Notes: generated by a model from the letters alone, not told the origin. DNA of 64,000 bases from Xiheicaenibacterium sp046351325 (GCA_046351325.1 JAXLYR010000022.1:1-64000); one strand, 5' to 3'; positions 37,877 through 47,645 are shown, counted from the first letter of the stretch. Translations and numbers: made by a program.

Positions 37877-39816
37877 TGCCCCCGATCGCCGCACCCAAGA
37901 AGACCGGCAAGGCGGACTACACCGGCGACGACATCCTCGTCCTCGAGGGGCTCGAGCCGGTGCGGACGCGGCCCGCGATGTACATCGGGACGACCGACAG
38001 CCGCGGTTTTCACCATCTCCTCTGGGAGATCCTCGACAACGCGATCGACGAGGTCATGAACGGCCACGCGCGTCGCGTGGAGATCCAGCTCGACGCCGAT
38101 CACAAGGGCGTCGCGGTCTACGACGACGGTCGCGGCATCCCCGTCGACATGAACTCGAAGCACAAGCTCCCTGCGCTCGAGCTCATTTTCACGGTCCTTC
38201 ACTCGGGGGGGAAGTTCAAGCAGGGCAACTACGCGGTCTCGGGCGGGCTTCACGGGGTGGGCGCGAGCGTCGTGAACGCCCTCTCCGAGGCCCTCGAGGT
38301 CACCGTCTACCGCGACGGTTTCGAGTGGTCGCAGACGTTCTGTCGCGGCAAGCCCACCTCGAAGCTCAAGCGCGGTGGCGCGTCCCGCAAGCGCGGGACG
38401 ATCGTGCACTTCCGCCCCGATCACGAGATCTTCGGGCAGCGCACGTTCGACCCTGAGCTCATCCTCGAACGCCTCGAGACCAAGGCCTACTTGCACGGTG
38501 GCGTGCAGATTTCCTTCTCGGACGCGGCGAACGGTCAGACGATCGAACTCTGCCACCCAGGGGGCATCGCGGAGTACCTGCCGAAGCTCATTCAAGGCCG
38601 CGGCAAGCCTGTCGCCCACCCCAGTCAGTTCGTCCTGTCTTACACCCCACAAGACGAGAGCCCCAGCGTCGAGGTCGCGCTGGCTTGGACGGAGGGCACC
38701 GAGCCCTACGTCAAATCCCACGCGAACGGCATCCCCACCGCCTTCGGCGGCACCCACGAGGCAGGCTTCAACACCGCCGTCGTGAAGGCCGTGCGTGCCT
38801 TCATCGAGGCGCGGAAGGTCCCGATAAAAGGCGTGACGCTCACCGCCGAGGACATCCGCGAGGGCATCGTCGCGCTCATCAGCGTCTACGTCGGCAACCC
38901 GCAGTTCCAGGGCCAGACCAAGGACAAACTCAACAACCCCGAGGTCGCGGGTTCGGTCGAGAGCGCCGTCCGCCCAGCCCTCGAGCGCTGGCTGCTCGAG
39001 AACGGCAGCATTGGCGACGCCATCGTGATGCGGGCCATCCTCGCCGCGCGCGCTCGCGAGGCCCGCCGCGAGGCTACGCAGCAGGTCATCCGCAAGACCG
39101 CGGTCAGTCACCGGCTGAACCTGCCCGGCAAGCTCGCGGACTGTTCGTCGACCGACCCTCAGGAGAGTGAGATCTTCCTGGTCGAGGGTGACTCCGCAGG
39201 CGGCTCTGCAAAGCAGGGCCGCGACCGCCGCACGCAGGCTGTCCTCCCCCTACGTGGCAAGGTCTTGAACGCTGAGCAGGCGACCGCGGCGAAGGTCCGC
39301 GAGAACAAGGAGCTCACCGACGTCGTGAGCGCGCTCGGCTGCGGGATCGGCCCCGAGTTCGACTCTTCGAAGCTTCGCTACGGCCGCATCTTCCTTCTGA
39401 TGGATGCGGACAGCGACGGGCAGCACATCTCCACGCTGCTGCTCACCTTCTTCTATAGGCACATGCGTAAGCTCATCGAAGAGGGGCACGTCTTCATCGC
39501 GCTGCCTCCCCTCTTCCGCATCGACGTCGGCAAAGAGACCCATTGGGCTCTCGACGAGCGAGAGCGGGACCGCGTCCTCTCCAAACTGGCGAAGAACGCG
39601 AAGCCCGAGATCAGTCGCTTCAAGGGCCTCGGTGAGATGCCCGCCGAAGACCTGAAGTCGACGACCCTCGACCCGAAGCGCCGTCGTGCTCTGCGCGTCA
39701 CCATCGACGACGCTCTCGAGACTGAGCGCATCATGACCGAGCTCATGGGCAAGGATGCGCAAGCCCGTTTCCGGTTCATCATGGACCGTGCCCGCGAGGC
39801 CGAACTCGACGTGTGA
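37876..39816 (+). CDS. parE: DNA topoisomerase IV subunit B (GyrB/ParE family)
   Basis: 646 residues. The start shares a base with the parC stop (TGATG). The GHKL ATPase has RTRPAMYIGTTD, WEILDNAIDEV and DDGRGIPVD, with GGLHGVGASVVNALS as the lid. The TOPRIM part has LVEGDSAGGSAKQGRDRR (about residue 435) and LLMDADSDGQHI (about 510), which bind Mg. Length matches ParE (about 630-650) rather than the longer GyrB of E. coli. Supplies ATP-driven gating to the A subunit. Confidence 0.9.
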   Translation: MPPIAAPKKTGKADYTGDDILVLEGLEPVRTRPAMYIGTTDSRGFHHLLWEILDNAIDEVMNGHARRVEIQLDADHKGVAVYDDGRGIPVDMNSKHKLPALELIFTVLHSGGKFKQGNYAVSGGLHGVGASVVNALSEALEVTVYRDGFEWSQTFCRGKPTSKLKRGGASRKRGTIVHFRPDHEIFGQRTFDPELILERLETKAYLHGGVQISFSDAANGQTIELCHPGGIAEYLPKLIQGRGKPVAHPSQFVLSYTPQDESPSVEVALAWTEGTEPYVKSHANGIPTAFGGTHEAGFNTAVVKAVRAFIEARKVPIKGVTLTAEDIREGIVALISVYVGNPQFQGQTKDKLNNPEVAGSVESAVRPALERWLLENGSIGDAIVMRAILAARAREARREATQQVIRKTAVSHRLNLPGKLADCSSTDPQESEIFLVEGDSAGGSAKQGRDRRTQAVLPLRGKVLNAEQATAAKVRENKELTDVVSALGCGIGPEFDSSKLRYGRIFLLMDADSDGQHISTLLLTFFYRHMRKLIEEGHVFIALPPLFRIDVGKETHWALDERERDRVLSKLAKNAKPEISRFKGLGEMPAEDLKSTTLDPKRRRALRVTIDDALETERIMTELMGKDAQARFRFIMDRAREAELDV

Positions 39817-40260
39817 ATGGGTGATTACACCCCGCGGTTTACGGCGCTTGACCGACCGATTTTCCCTGCCGGGCCGATGTAGGCAACTCTGCGCAGAGAC
39901 TATTTTTCACCCTGTTGGGGTGAAACTTGGGTGCTCGGCGGCCGCAGAACAACGAACTTCGGTCAGCGATTCACTGGGCACAGGAGGGGATAGACGAGGC
40001 CCTGCGTGAACCGCTGCAATTTGCCGCTCTCGAGCATGATTCTGTCGGTGCAAACCTCTCGAGACCTCGGCTGCGTACACCCCTGCTCAGTGACCTAGGC
40101 ATCACTCCGCGTGAACCAAGATTCACGCAACACGGTTTCTTCGCGGGTTTTTCGTGCATTTCGAGCACAAAACCAGCGTCTCGGGTCGGCCCGTCGGTTG
40201 CAAAAGCCCTAACCGACCGACGCGGGAGTGGACCCGCGAGGCCAACGAGGAGAGAACACC
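39817..40260. other. Structured intergenic leader before the AraC-type gene
   Basis: 444 bases without a gene. The following are visible: a 12-bp perfect palindrome CTCTGCGCAGAG at 39887-39898; a hairpin TTTCACCC-TGTTG-GGGTGAAA at 39905-39925; a smaller stem around 40148-40172 (TTTTCGTGC...GCACAAAA); and a stem GTCGGTT/AACCGAC at 40193-40217. None is followed by a T-run on the plus strand, so they are more likely operators or leader structures than terminators. GGAGAGAACACC is the ribosome-binding site at 40261. Confidence 0.5.
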
Positions 40261-40785
40261 GTGTCCAGCCCGCTTTCTTTGCAGAAGGTTTCGTCGATCC
40301 CCCCCGCCCCCGAGAGCCACAGCCAGATCGCACCCAAGACTTTGGGGACGGGGCACGAGAGCATGATGGGCGATTCGGGAGCCCGAGGCCTCGAGCCCTG
40401 CGATGCGAGCTCGGATGTCGACTTGGCTCAATACGAAGGCGCCGGCCGGTCGCAGATCCTGCCCGGCACCATGCAGCGCCTCATCATCGCTCGCGCTCGC
40501 ATCTACGAAGCAGCGCGCGCTGGACAGCGCATCCGCACCTACGAAGTGGCGCTCGACCTCGACATGTCCGAGTTCCACTTCGCACGGCAGTTCCGGCTCG
40601 CGTTCGATCGGTCGCCGCACGTCTATTACGACGAGGTGCGTGCCGACACCGCTCGCTTGATGCTCAACTCGGGACACAACGAGGGCTACGTCGCTCGCAA
40701 GATCGGCTTCCGTCGTCCTGCCGAGCTGCGCGCACTCCTCGGCAAGCGCCCCGCCGGGACGCTGCCTCCCGAGCTGTCGCGATGA
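40261..40785 (+). CDS. AraC-type helix-turn-helix regulator
   Basis: 174 residues from GTG 40261, chosen over an ATG at 40228 because GGAGAG stands in front of it. The N-terminal 75 residues are unstructured. Residues about 80-165 form a double-HTH AraC-like domain: YEVALDLDMSEFHFARQFRLAFDRSPHVYYDEVRADTARLML, then GYVARKIGFRRPAELRALLG. The usual ligand-binding domain is missing, so it may act as a small constitutive or partner-controlled DNA-binding protein. Long structured leader upstream. Confidence 0.75.
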   Translation: MSSPLSLQKVSSIPPAPESHSQIAPKTLGTGHESMMGDSGARGLEPCDASSDVDLAQYEGAGRSQILPGTMQRLIIARARIYEAARAGQRIRTYEVALDLDMSEFHFARQFRLAFDRSPHVYYDEVRADTARLMLNSGHNEGYVARKIGFRRPAELRALLGKRPAGTLPPELSR

Positions 40786-40923
40786 CTCCGCGGAGCTGGG
40801 CGCTGCTCCGCCAATCGATGTGCGGGCCTCAAACGGGCGACACCGCCCGTCGTTCTCTCCACACCTGATCGCCCGCTTCTAGACCGCTCCTCGAGCGCCC
40901 TTTCGAGACGGTCCCAAACCTCA

Positions 40924-40954
40924 AAACCCCGCGCGTGGTCCTCGCACCGCGGGG
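40924..40954 (-). terminator. Intrinsic terminator of the acyltransferase gene
   Basis: Stem CCCCGCG/CGCGGGG with a 14-base loop. On the minus strand it is followed by TTTTGAGG. It lies about 30 bases past the stop of the minus-strand PlsC-like gene and also separates it from the convergent AraC-type gene. Confidence 0.6.
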
Positions 40955-40983
40955 TCTCCTGTTGCTGCGACTTGCGCAGCAGC

Positions 40984-41796
40984 TCAGGGCTCTGCGCGAT
41001 CTTCGGGCGTCGCCGACTCCCCGTCGTTGCGGCTCGCGCTGCGTGGCGCTGCGAGGCCGCCGATCGAGAGGAGCTGGTCCGTCACCGCTGCGTGCGCACG
41101 CTCGCGGAGGTCGTTGACCCGGATCGATTCCCTGCCGGTGGAGGTCGGGTAGATGGGTGTACCCACGCTGACGCGAACGCGTCGCAGGTTGTTTTCGCCT
41201 GTGTTGGGAGCCCCACGTCGCATCAGATCGAAGGTTCCGTTCAACGCGACGGGCACGACGGGCACGTTCGCGCGCACCGCCGCATAGAAGCCACCGTTCT
41301 TGAAGCTCTTGAGGTTGCCGTCGGCTGTGCGCGTGCCCTCCGGAAAAATCAGGAGAGGCTTGCCGTCACCGAGGACCTTCACGAAGCGCTCGATCACCTC
41401 GGCCGCAGCGCGCGGGCCACCGCCGCGATCGACGGGGACGTGCCCGCTCAAGGCCAGGTGCCACCCGAGGAAGGGCACCCGGAGGAGCGAGCGCTTCGCG
41501 ACCCATTTGTAGTCGCCTCGCAGCACGCTGCCGAGCACGATGATGTCGACGATGCTCTGGTGGTTCGACGTGTAGACGAACGCACCGTTCGACGGGATGT
41601 TGTCGAGGCCGTCGGCGACGACCTCGATCGCGAGCGCTCGCGTGCTGTCGATGCACCACTTCCGCATCGCCCAGAGGCTGACGCGTCGGTCCGAGGTCAT
41701 CGGGCCGAGCGTCACCGACAAGGACCCGTACATGGCCGTCCGCGCCGCGAACGGGACCCACTGCTTCGCCGATCTCCAGAGGTCGCGGGGCGTCAT
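40984..41796 (-). CDS. 1-acyl-sn-glycerol-3-phosphate acyltransferase-like (PlsC family)
   Basis: 270 residues from the ATG at 41796; the frame is open further, partly as shadow of the neighbour, and earlier GTG starts cannot be excluded. The acyltransferase motifs are intact: NHQSIVD (HX4D), VDRGGG and FPEGTRTADGNLKSFKNGGF, plus VPVALNGTF. It would acylate lysophosphatidate to phosphatidate at the inner membrane. The last 35 residues are charged and variable. A terminator follows. Located at the end of a minus-strand cluster of lipoprotein genes. Confidence 0.85.
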   Translation of the reverse strand: MTPRDLWRSAKQWVPFAARTAMYGSLSVTLGPMTSDRRVSLWAMRKWCIDSTRALAIEVVADGLDNIPSNGAFVYTSNHQSIVDIIVLGSVLRGDYKWVAKRSLLRVPFLGWHLALSGHVPVDRGGGPRAAAEVIERFVKVLGDGKPLLIFPEGTRTADGNLKSFKNGGFYAAVRANVPVVPVALNGTFDLMRRGAPNTGENNLRRVRVSVGTPIYPTSTGRESIRVNDLRERAHAAVTDQLLSIGGLAAPRSASRNDGESATPEDRAEP

Positions 41797-41911
41797 AGCT
41801 CGACTCAATGCGCTAGCAGAGCTCGCGAAAGACTCCAAATACACGGTGAAATGCGACCATTCGGTCACGTCGATCGATCGAAACACGACCGACCAGTCAG
41901 TCTGTATTGGG

Positions 41912-43333
41912 TCAGGGGGTAGCCTCGCAGCCGAGCGCGATCGCGTGGAGCTCGGGGTGATCACCACCGTCGCCGCTGCCGAGCGCGGTGTAGACGACGA
42001 CGATTCGGCCGTGCGCCGACGCGATGGTGGGCCATCCGAACACGTCGAGGCCGAAGCCCGGATCGCGAGACCCGCGCCAACTGTCGTGGAGCTGACCGCT
42101 CGAGTCGCGGCGCTCGACGACCGAGTCGTAAGTGGCATCGCTGATCGCTGTGCTCGCGACGACGAATCCCCCGCCCCCATCGCTCGCGAGCGCGTGCTGG
42201 CCCATCGTCTCACCGGTGAGCGTCGGCCCGGAGACGAGCTCACCCGACGCATCGAGGCGGGCCTCGATCCGTTCGCCGCTCGCGCCGCGCGCCCAGATGA
42301 AGAAGCCGGCGGCGCCTGCGACGACTTGGGCGTCCGTCCAGTTCGTCCCGATCGGAGCGGTGAGCTCGAGCGGCGGCGCGACCTCCTGACCGAGCGGATC
42401 GAGGCGATGGACACGGAGGAGAAAGACGCCGTCCACGAGCGCGCTATAGGTCGCGAGCACGAGGTCGCCGAGCTTCGCGAAGCGCGGGTGGCTGTAGAGA
42501 TCGCCGTCGCCGGGTGCGAGCGTCACCGTGTCGAGGCTCGCACCATCGTTCGAGGAGACATCGAGGCGAACGTCGAAGATGCTGTTGTCGGTCCAACCGA
42601 ACAGCAAGCGATCGCCCGTGGCGATGCCGCCTGGGGTGCCGGCGCCACAGTGGTTGCTCGCGGGTGGGCGAACGCCGAAGTCGGTGAATTCCAGCGCATC
42701 GGAGAGCCACCCGATCGCCGCACGATCTTCGGAGCCATAGCGACCGCAGTACGACGCGAGGAAGCCGCCGTCGGCGCGTGAGAGCGTGAGCCCGTTCGCC
42801 ATGTTGAGCGTGGTGAGCGGGGCCTTCGTCGTCACGGGCGCGCCCGACGCATCGAGGACACCGTAGAAGACGTTGGTCTGAGGGTTCGAGCCGTTGAAGC
42901 CCGTGCCGTACGCGAAGACAAAGCCGTCGTCGCTTGGAACGACGCTCGCGTAAGCCAGGTAGTTGAGCGACGGGTCGAGCGTGAACGGACCCGCGACGCG
43001 CGCGAGCCCGAGGTCTTCGTCGACGGCGCCGTCGCAGTCGTCGTCTTCGCCGTTGCAGACCTCGGGGGACGGCGAGCCTGGAACGCAGGTCGCGGGCGAG
43101 CCGTCGATGCACGCGGCGACCTCGACGCGACACGCGCCGACCCCGCAGGTGATCGTGCCGAGCCCTTCGTCGACGTCGCCGTCGAGGTCGTCGTCGAGGC
43201 CGTTGCAGATCTCCCGAGCGCCAGCACCGCCTGCACCGCCGACGTCGCGATCAGCGTCGCCCAGCCCGGTGCGTGCGCCGCAGCCTGCTGCCGCGACGAC
43301 GGTGCACACCCCAAAAATCAAACCTCGCAACAT
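41912..43333 (-). CDS. Lipoprotein with MopE-like CNGxDDDCDG repeats and beta-propeller-like body
   Basis: 473 residues from the ATG at 43333. The signal MLRGLIFGVCTVVAAAGC has an AAGC lipobox. Two MopE-like metal-binding motifs follow (CNGLDDDLDGDVDEGLG and CNGEDDDCDGAVDEDLG). The rest has repeated beta-strand segments with FGWTDNS, FIWARGASGERI and the like, suggesting a propeller. The family is common in myxobacteria, and the motif is thought to bind Ca or Cu. It starts two bases after the stop of the gene at 43336, so the two are in one operon. Confidence 0.8.
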   Translation of the reverse strand: MLRGLIFGVCTVVAAAGCGARTGLGDADRDVGGAGGAGAREICNGLDDDLDGDVDEGLGTITCGVGACRVEVAACIDGSPATCVPGSPSPEVCNGEDDDCDGAVDEDLGLARVAGPFTLDPSLNYLAYASVVPSDDGFVFAYGTGFNGSNPQTNVFYGVLDASGAPVTTKAPLTTLNMANGLTLSRADGGFLASYCGRYGSEDRAAIGWLSDALEFTDFGVRPPASNHCGAGTPGGIATGDRLLFGWTDNSIFDVRLDVSSNDGASLDTVTLAPGDGDLYSHPRFAKLGDLVLATYSALVDGVFLLRVHRLDPLGQEVAPPLELTAPIGTNWTDAQVVAGAAGFFIWARGASGERIEARLDASGELVSGPTLTGETMGQHALASDGGGGFVVASTAISDATYDSVVERRDSSGQLHDSWRGSRDPGFGLDVFGWPTIASAHGRIVVVYTALGSGDGGDHPELHAIALGCEATP

Positions 43334-43335
43334 CG

Positions 43336-44358
43336 TCAGAGCGTAGGCGGCATGACCATTCCCCACCCAGCGATCACGGGGCGACCGGCTCGGTCGAAGC
43401 GCAAAGTGAGGATGCCGGGTTTGTCGACGTCCTTCACCACGGCGGGGCGCATGTGGCCGAGGTGCTCGGCGAGCACCATCGCGCCAGGCTTGGGATCGTA
43501 GGTGACGGGGATGGGTCGAAGATCGGCGAGATCCACGATGCGCGCCGCGCCGGCGTAGCCGAGGACGAGCCACTTCGTCGCGGTCGCTTCGTCGCCGAGC
43601 GCCGAGACGAGCAGCACGTGTTCGAGCGATGCGCCGAGGTCGGTCGCGGCGTCGAACGCAGCGGCTGCGGATGCGGACGCGAACGCCGAGCTGCTCGGAG
43701 GCGGAAGAGGCGTCGCGCTCGCGGCACCGCCCTTCGTCGCGGTCGCCGACGGAGCTGCGCGGAGCACCGCGTAGTTGCCGGGTTTGAAGCCATCGGACTG
43801 CACTGACAAAGATGTAGGGTCGACCTGGCGATCGGTTTTGTCGGAGACATCGGTGAAGCGGACGACCGCGTCTCCCTTCGCCGCGAGCTTGCGCAGGACG
43901 CCGTGGCGAAGACTGCCCGCCCACTCACCGAGGACGGGCTGGCCGACGCGGGCGCGCGCGGCGCCGTTCACGGGGATCACGTAGCCGGGATGGATCGAAT
44001 AGTCAGGGCCGTCGCGACCATCGACGACGAGGTTGTCTCCATCCTTGCCGACGACAGTGGTGAGGCGAAGTTGGAGCGTGGCGCCGAGCTTCGCGTAGCG
44101 GAGCATGCGCTCGGGGACGGCGAAGACCTTCGCGCCGGTCGCGATGGTGGTCGACTTGGACGGGAGCTCGAGAGGGTTGGGGTTCGCCGCGGCGCGCGGC
44201 GGCGGCGCCGGAGCGTGTGGGGGCGGGATCGTCGCGCCGCTGCCCGTCGCGCTCGCGTTCGGCTGATCGACATCCGCCGAGCCGCAGCCAGCCCCGACAG
44301 CGAGGCCCGCGCACGCTGACAAGACTGAAAGCGCAAGCAGCGCTGTCGTGTCCCGCAC
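43336..44358 (-). CDS. Exported lipoprotein-like protein, hypothetical
   Basis: 340 residues from the GTG at 44358 (a GTG at 44397 would add 13 Arg-rich residues). The signal sequence LLALSVLSACAGLAVGAGC contains a GAGC lipobox. A Pro/Ala linker leads to a region with repeated beta segments (YVIPVNGAARARVGQPVLGEW, NYAVLRAAPS, MVLAEHLGHMRPAVVKDVDKPGILTLRF) that look like small SH3/tudor-like barrels. No family recognised. First gene of the operon leading to the MopE-like gene. Confidence 0.6.
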   Translation of the reverse strand: MRDTTALLALSVLSACAGLAVGAGCGSADVDQPNASATGSGATIPPPHAPAPPPRAAANPNPLELPSKSTTIATGAKVFAVPERMLRYAKLGATLQLRLTTVVGKDGDNLVVDGRDGPDYSIHPGYVIPVNGAARARVGQPVLGEWAGSLRHGVLRKLAAKGDAVVRFTDVSDKTDRQVDPTSLSVQSDGFKPGNYAVLRAAPSATATKGGAASATPLPPPSSSAFASASAAAAFDAATDLGASLEHVLLVSALGDEATATKWLVLGYAGAARIVDLADLRPIPVTYDPKPGAMVLAEHLGHMRPAVVKDVDKPGILTLRFDRAGRPVIAGWGMVMPPTL

Positions 44359-44428
44359 GGCCCCGGTGTTAGCACGACGGGCGCGCCGACGCGCCACGAC
44401 GAGCGCAGTTTGCTAACCTGGGTGGATC

Positions 44429-45283
44429 GTGCCCCGGATCGTCGAGCTGCCAAGCCAAGGTCGGCTGATCGTGGGCACGGATCTGCAAGGCAACTTGCAG
44501 GACTTCATCGCGCTAGAGCGAGCCTTCGAGCGCGCCCACGAGACCGAGGAGCACGGCGCCGTCCTCGTCGTCACGGGGGACCTCGTTCACGGGCCCGAGA
44601 TCGCGCCGTCGGATTGGCCCGATCACCTCGGCACGTACTACCACGGCAACTCTCCCGCGGTGCTCGAGCGAGCGCGCGCGCTGGCCGAACGTCACCCGGG
44701 GCGCGTTCACTTCCTCCTCGGCAACCACGAGCACGCCCACATCGGAGGGCCGGTCGTTTCGAAGTTCTTCCCCAACGAGGCCGAGCGACTCGAGACGTTA
44801 CTCGGTCGCGCGGGCACCGAGTCTTTTCGCTCGTGGGTTCGCACTTGGCCGTTCGTCGCGATCGCCCCCGAGTCCGGGCTTCTCATGATGCACGCAGCAC
44901 CCCACGTCGCGATCCAATCGCGCGACGATCTCGAGACGCTGTCGCTCGTCGTCGACGCCGACGAGGAGACCGACCTCGACCGCGGCGCGACGATCATCGC
45001 GCTGCTCTGGGCGCGCAGCACCTCGGGCGATCGAGCCCGCTCGTTCTTGCGTGCGGTCGACGAGAGGCTCGCGGTCGCGGTCTACGGGCACGACGTCGCG
45101 CACTCCGGGTACGCGATCGATCGCGAGCCGTTGCTGTGCATTTCGACGAGCTTCGGTTGCTTTGACGGCGACAAACTTTATCTCAGCTGGCCGCTCGACC
45201 GACGCGCGACGACCGCCGAAGAGGTCGCGGCCGAGGGCCTCGTCCCGCTCTACGCGGGCGCGCGCCGCGTGCATCGCCGCTAG
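44429..45283 (+). CDS. Calcineurin-like metallophosphoesterase
   Basis: 284 residues from a GTG. Metal-binding motifs of the superfamily are visible: GTDLQGN (first motif, altered from GDxHG), VLVVTGDLVHG, FLLGNHEHAH, a later His in MMHAAPH, and YGHDVAHSGYA. This would be a hydrolase of phosphate esters, possibly of the Ser/Thr-phosphatase type seen in bacterial PrpE/ApaH-like enzymes; the substrate cannot be deduced. Single gene, divergent from the lipoprotein at 44358. Confidence 0.85.
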   Translation: MPRIVELPSQGRLIVGTDLQGNLQDFIALERAFERAHETEEHGAVLVVTGDLVHGPEIAPSDWPDHLGTYYHGNSPAVLERARALAERHPGRVHFLLGNHEHAHIGGPVVSKFFPNEAERLETLLGRAGTESFRSWVRTWPFVAIAPESGLLMMHAAPHVAIQSRDDLETLSLVVDADEETDLDRGATIIALLWARSTSGDRARSFLRAVDERLAVAVYGHDVAHSGYAIDREPLLCISTSFGCFDGDKLYLSWPLDRRATTAEEVAAEGLVPLYAGARRVHRR

Positions 45284-45291
45284 CGAGCGCG

Positions 45292-46479
45292 TCAGCGCGG
45301 GTGGCTCGCCACGACACGCACGAGCTCGGCGACGGCGCGGAGGATCTCGTCGTCCTCGAGGTAAGGCGCGGGGCCGAGCCGCAGCAGCTCACCGCGTGCG
45401 TCGACGTAGACCTGACGCTCGCGGAGCGCACGAACGACGTGCTCGGCGTTCTTCAGTCGGACGGAGACGAACCCCGCGCGCCGCGCCGACTCTTCACTCG
45501 ACGCGAGCTGCAATCCAGCGCGCTGCAGCGAGTCGGTGATGAGGGAGGTCTGACGTATCGACTCCGCGCGCAGCGTGGGCACATCGAGGCCGTGTCGATC
45601 GAAGACATCGAGCACCGCGCTCGCCCGGTAGAGCGATGTCGCGTCGAAGGTGGACCCAGCGAAGCGTGCCCCGCCCGCGCCGTAGCGCACCTGAGCAGGG
45701 CGGCCTCCGTCGAAGACGCGAGGCTCCTCGAGGGCGGCGAAGTCGGCGAACCACCCCGTGAAGCGCGGCCGCAGCTCCGTCTTCGACGGGACTCTGAGGA
45801 AGCAAACTCCCTCGCCGAGCTGGGCGTATTTGTAGCCGCCCGCGGTGACGAACAGCGCGTCGCGCGCGGGACCCCAATCGAGCGGGACGACGTTGAACGC
45901 GTGGTACGCGTCGACGAGGACCGTCACGCCGAGGTCGACGGCGCGAGAGGCGATCTCGCCGAGCTCCGCGACGATCCACGCGTCCTCGAAGAGCACCGCA
46001 GAGAGCGCGAGCAGATCCGTGCGGCGCCCCTCGAGCGCGGTGAGGATGCGGGACGCGAGCGACTCGCGTGGTCGCGCGTCGACCCACTCGACCTCGAGAT
46101 CGGTCTCGCCGAGGCGCGAGAGCTGGCGATGCAGCGAATGGAACTCGCTCGTGGTGGTGACGACGCGCGCCCCGAGTGGGAGCGCGCTGAGCACGCGGTA
46201 GACGAGCTCGTGCGTGTTCGCTCCGAACGTGATCCCGTCGGCGCGATCGAACCCGAGCCGATCGAGGATGCGTGAGCCGACGCTCTCGACGAGCGGAAAG
46301 ATGCGGGCTTGCCACTTGTCGTCGACGAAGGTCGCCGCGTCGTCGAAGGCACGCGCGCCCGCATCCCGCGCGGCGTCGGGCCATGCTTGATGCGAGTGCC
46401 CCGTGAGGAGCACGCGATCGGAGCGGCCGAGAAACGCCTTGTATTCGAGGCGGAGCGCCGTGCGCTGTGAGGAGTCCAT
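45292..46479 (-). CDS. Kynureninase-like, class V PLP-dependent aminotransferase-fold enzyme
   Basis: 395 residues. The start shares a base with the upstream stop (TGATG). The PLP fold is clear: TFGANTHELVYRVLSAL, VLVDAYHAFNVVP (D190 to bind the PLP ring) and VTAGGYKYAQLGEGV (Schiff-base Lys about K217). The SSEFHS segment and overall pattern match bacterial kynureninase-type proteins more than IscS, but the substrate is not certain. Coupled with the lipoprotein gene upstream. Confidence 0.75.
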   Translation of the reverse strand: MDSSQRTALRLEYKAFLGRSDRVLLTGHSHQAWPDAARDAGARAFDDAATFVDDKWQARIFPLVESVGSRILDRLGFDRADGITFGANTHELVYRVLSALPLGARVVTTTSEFHSLHRQLSRLGETDLEVEWVDARPRESLASRILTALEGRRTDLLALSAVLFEDAWIVAELGEIASRAVDLGVTVLVDAYHAFNVVPLDWGPARDALFVTAGGYKYAQLGEGVCFLRVPSKTELRPRFTGWFADFAALEEPRVFDGGRPAQVRYGAGGARFAGSTFDATSLYRASAVLDVFDRHGLDVPTLRAESIRQTSLITDSLQRAGLQLASSEESARRAGFVSVRLKNAEHVVRALRERQVYVDARGELLRLGPAPYLEDDEILRAVAELVRVVASHPR

Positions 46480-47645
46480 CAGCCGCTCGTCAGCAGCATC
46501 TTGCGCGTCGTCTGGAGGTTCAGCGACTCGATCCCCGAAGAGAGCTTCAGCTTGGCCTTCGTCGTGTTGGTGGCGGAGACGGGCAAGAGCTTCGTGAGGT
46601 CGAGCTGGAGTGTGGTCGTGCCCTGCGATTCGAACGAATCGACCGTGCCGGTGCGCCCACCACCCGCTTGCATGGCCGCGCTGGTCGCGAGCTGGCCGGT
46701 CTCCGCGGTGAGCTCGAGCTTCGTGCCCTCGCGCTTCGTCAGCGTGTAGGTGGTCCACTGAAGAACGTCGATCCCGATGGTGAGGCGCTGCACGACCTGC
46801 CACTTGGCACCGACGCCGAGCTCACCGTCGGGGAGCTGGAGCACGATGGTCTGCAGCGTGGACTGCATCTGCTCGGAGACCTGTTTGACCGCTGGCGTCG
46901 CGTTGGCGGGTGGAACGACCTTGAGCTCGCGGAGCATGCCATGTGACGTCGCCGAGAACTTGAACGCCATGCCCTTCATCCCTTCGACCTGCTTGCCGAG
47001 CTGGTCGATCATGGGCGCGAGCTTCGGGTCGCTCGATGGAGTGACCTTCGTCGAGAGCACGGTGACGGTGAACGGCACGTCGCTCTGCCCGTCCTCTGCA
47101 GCGACCTGCAGGCCGACCGAGATCGGCGGCGTCGCGATGACCTGAGGGCCGTTCGGGGCCTGCGGGCTCTCCATGCGGGTCTCGTCCTCGCTCGTGAGGG
47201 TGATCGTTTGCGAGGAGGCCGCGCCGAGTTTGTAGGAAATCACCTCGCGAGGCGCGGCGCCTGCCTCGAGGAGGGTGACGCGTGCGGGCGCGCCGGCGGG
47301 CAACACGGAGTCGGCGATCGCCGGCGTGAGGACGCCGTTCTTCGCCTGAGAGATGACCGAGTCGTCGACGATCGTATGTGTGGGGGTTGCGGGCGCCGCG
47401 GGCGCGCTCGCCGAGGCGATCGCGGAGGCGGTCGCCGATGGTTGAACGAACGCCGACGCGGGCAGCGCGAGGGTCGCGACCGCGCTCCCGGTGAGCACGA
47501 TGGGGTTCGCCGGGGTCGCGCTGTTGCTCGAGAGCGCGCTCGAGCTCGGCTCTGCGGTCGGCGCGGGCGGGTCATTGTTGCACGCGACGAGCGCTCCCCC
47601 GAGGAGGCAGCAGCAAGCAAAGCGCGCGAGGTTCGCTACTAGCAT
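46479..47645 (-). CDS. Lipoprotein, hypothetical
   Basis: 388 residues. Signal MLVANLARFACCCLLGGALVAC has an LVAC lipobox. A long Ala/Ser/Thr/Pro-rich linker runs to about residue 90. The C-terminal two thirds have regular beta-strand patterns (AKWQVVQRLTIGIDVLQWTTYTL, TTTLQLDLTKLLPVS), perhaps a beta-barrel-like or lipocalin-like domain. No family recognised. Followed by the kynureninase-like gene with stop/start overlap. Confidence 0.7.
   Translation of the reverse strand: MLVANLARFACCCLLGGALVACNNDPPAPTAEPSSSALSSNSATPANPIVLTGSAVATLALPASAFVQPSATASAIASASAPAAPATPTHTIVDDSVISQAKNGVLTPAIADSVLPAGAPARVTLLEAGAAPREVISYKLGAASSQTITLTSEDETRMESPQAPNGPQVIATPPISVGLQVAAEDGQSDVPFTVTVLSTKVTPSSDPKLAPMIDQLGKQVEGMKGMAFKFSATSHGMLRELKVVPPANATPAVKQVSEQMQSTLQTIVLQLPDGELGVGAKWQVVQRLTIGIDVLQWTTYTLTKREGTKLELTAETGQLATSAAMQAGGGRTGTVDSFESQGTTTLQLDLTKLLPVSATNTTKAKLKLSSGIESLNLQTTRKMLLTSG

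Noticed and set aside
41796..42414. Upstream extension of the PlsC-like frame to 42414
   Set aside because: The extension covers the end of the MopE-like gene in another frame and has shadow composition; the acyltransferase begins near 41796.
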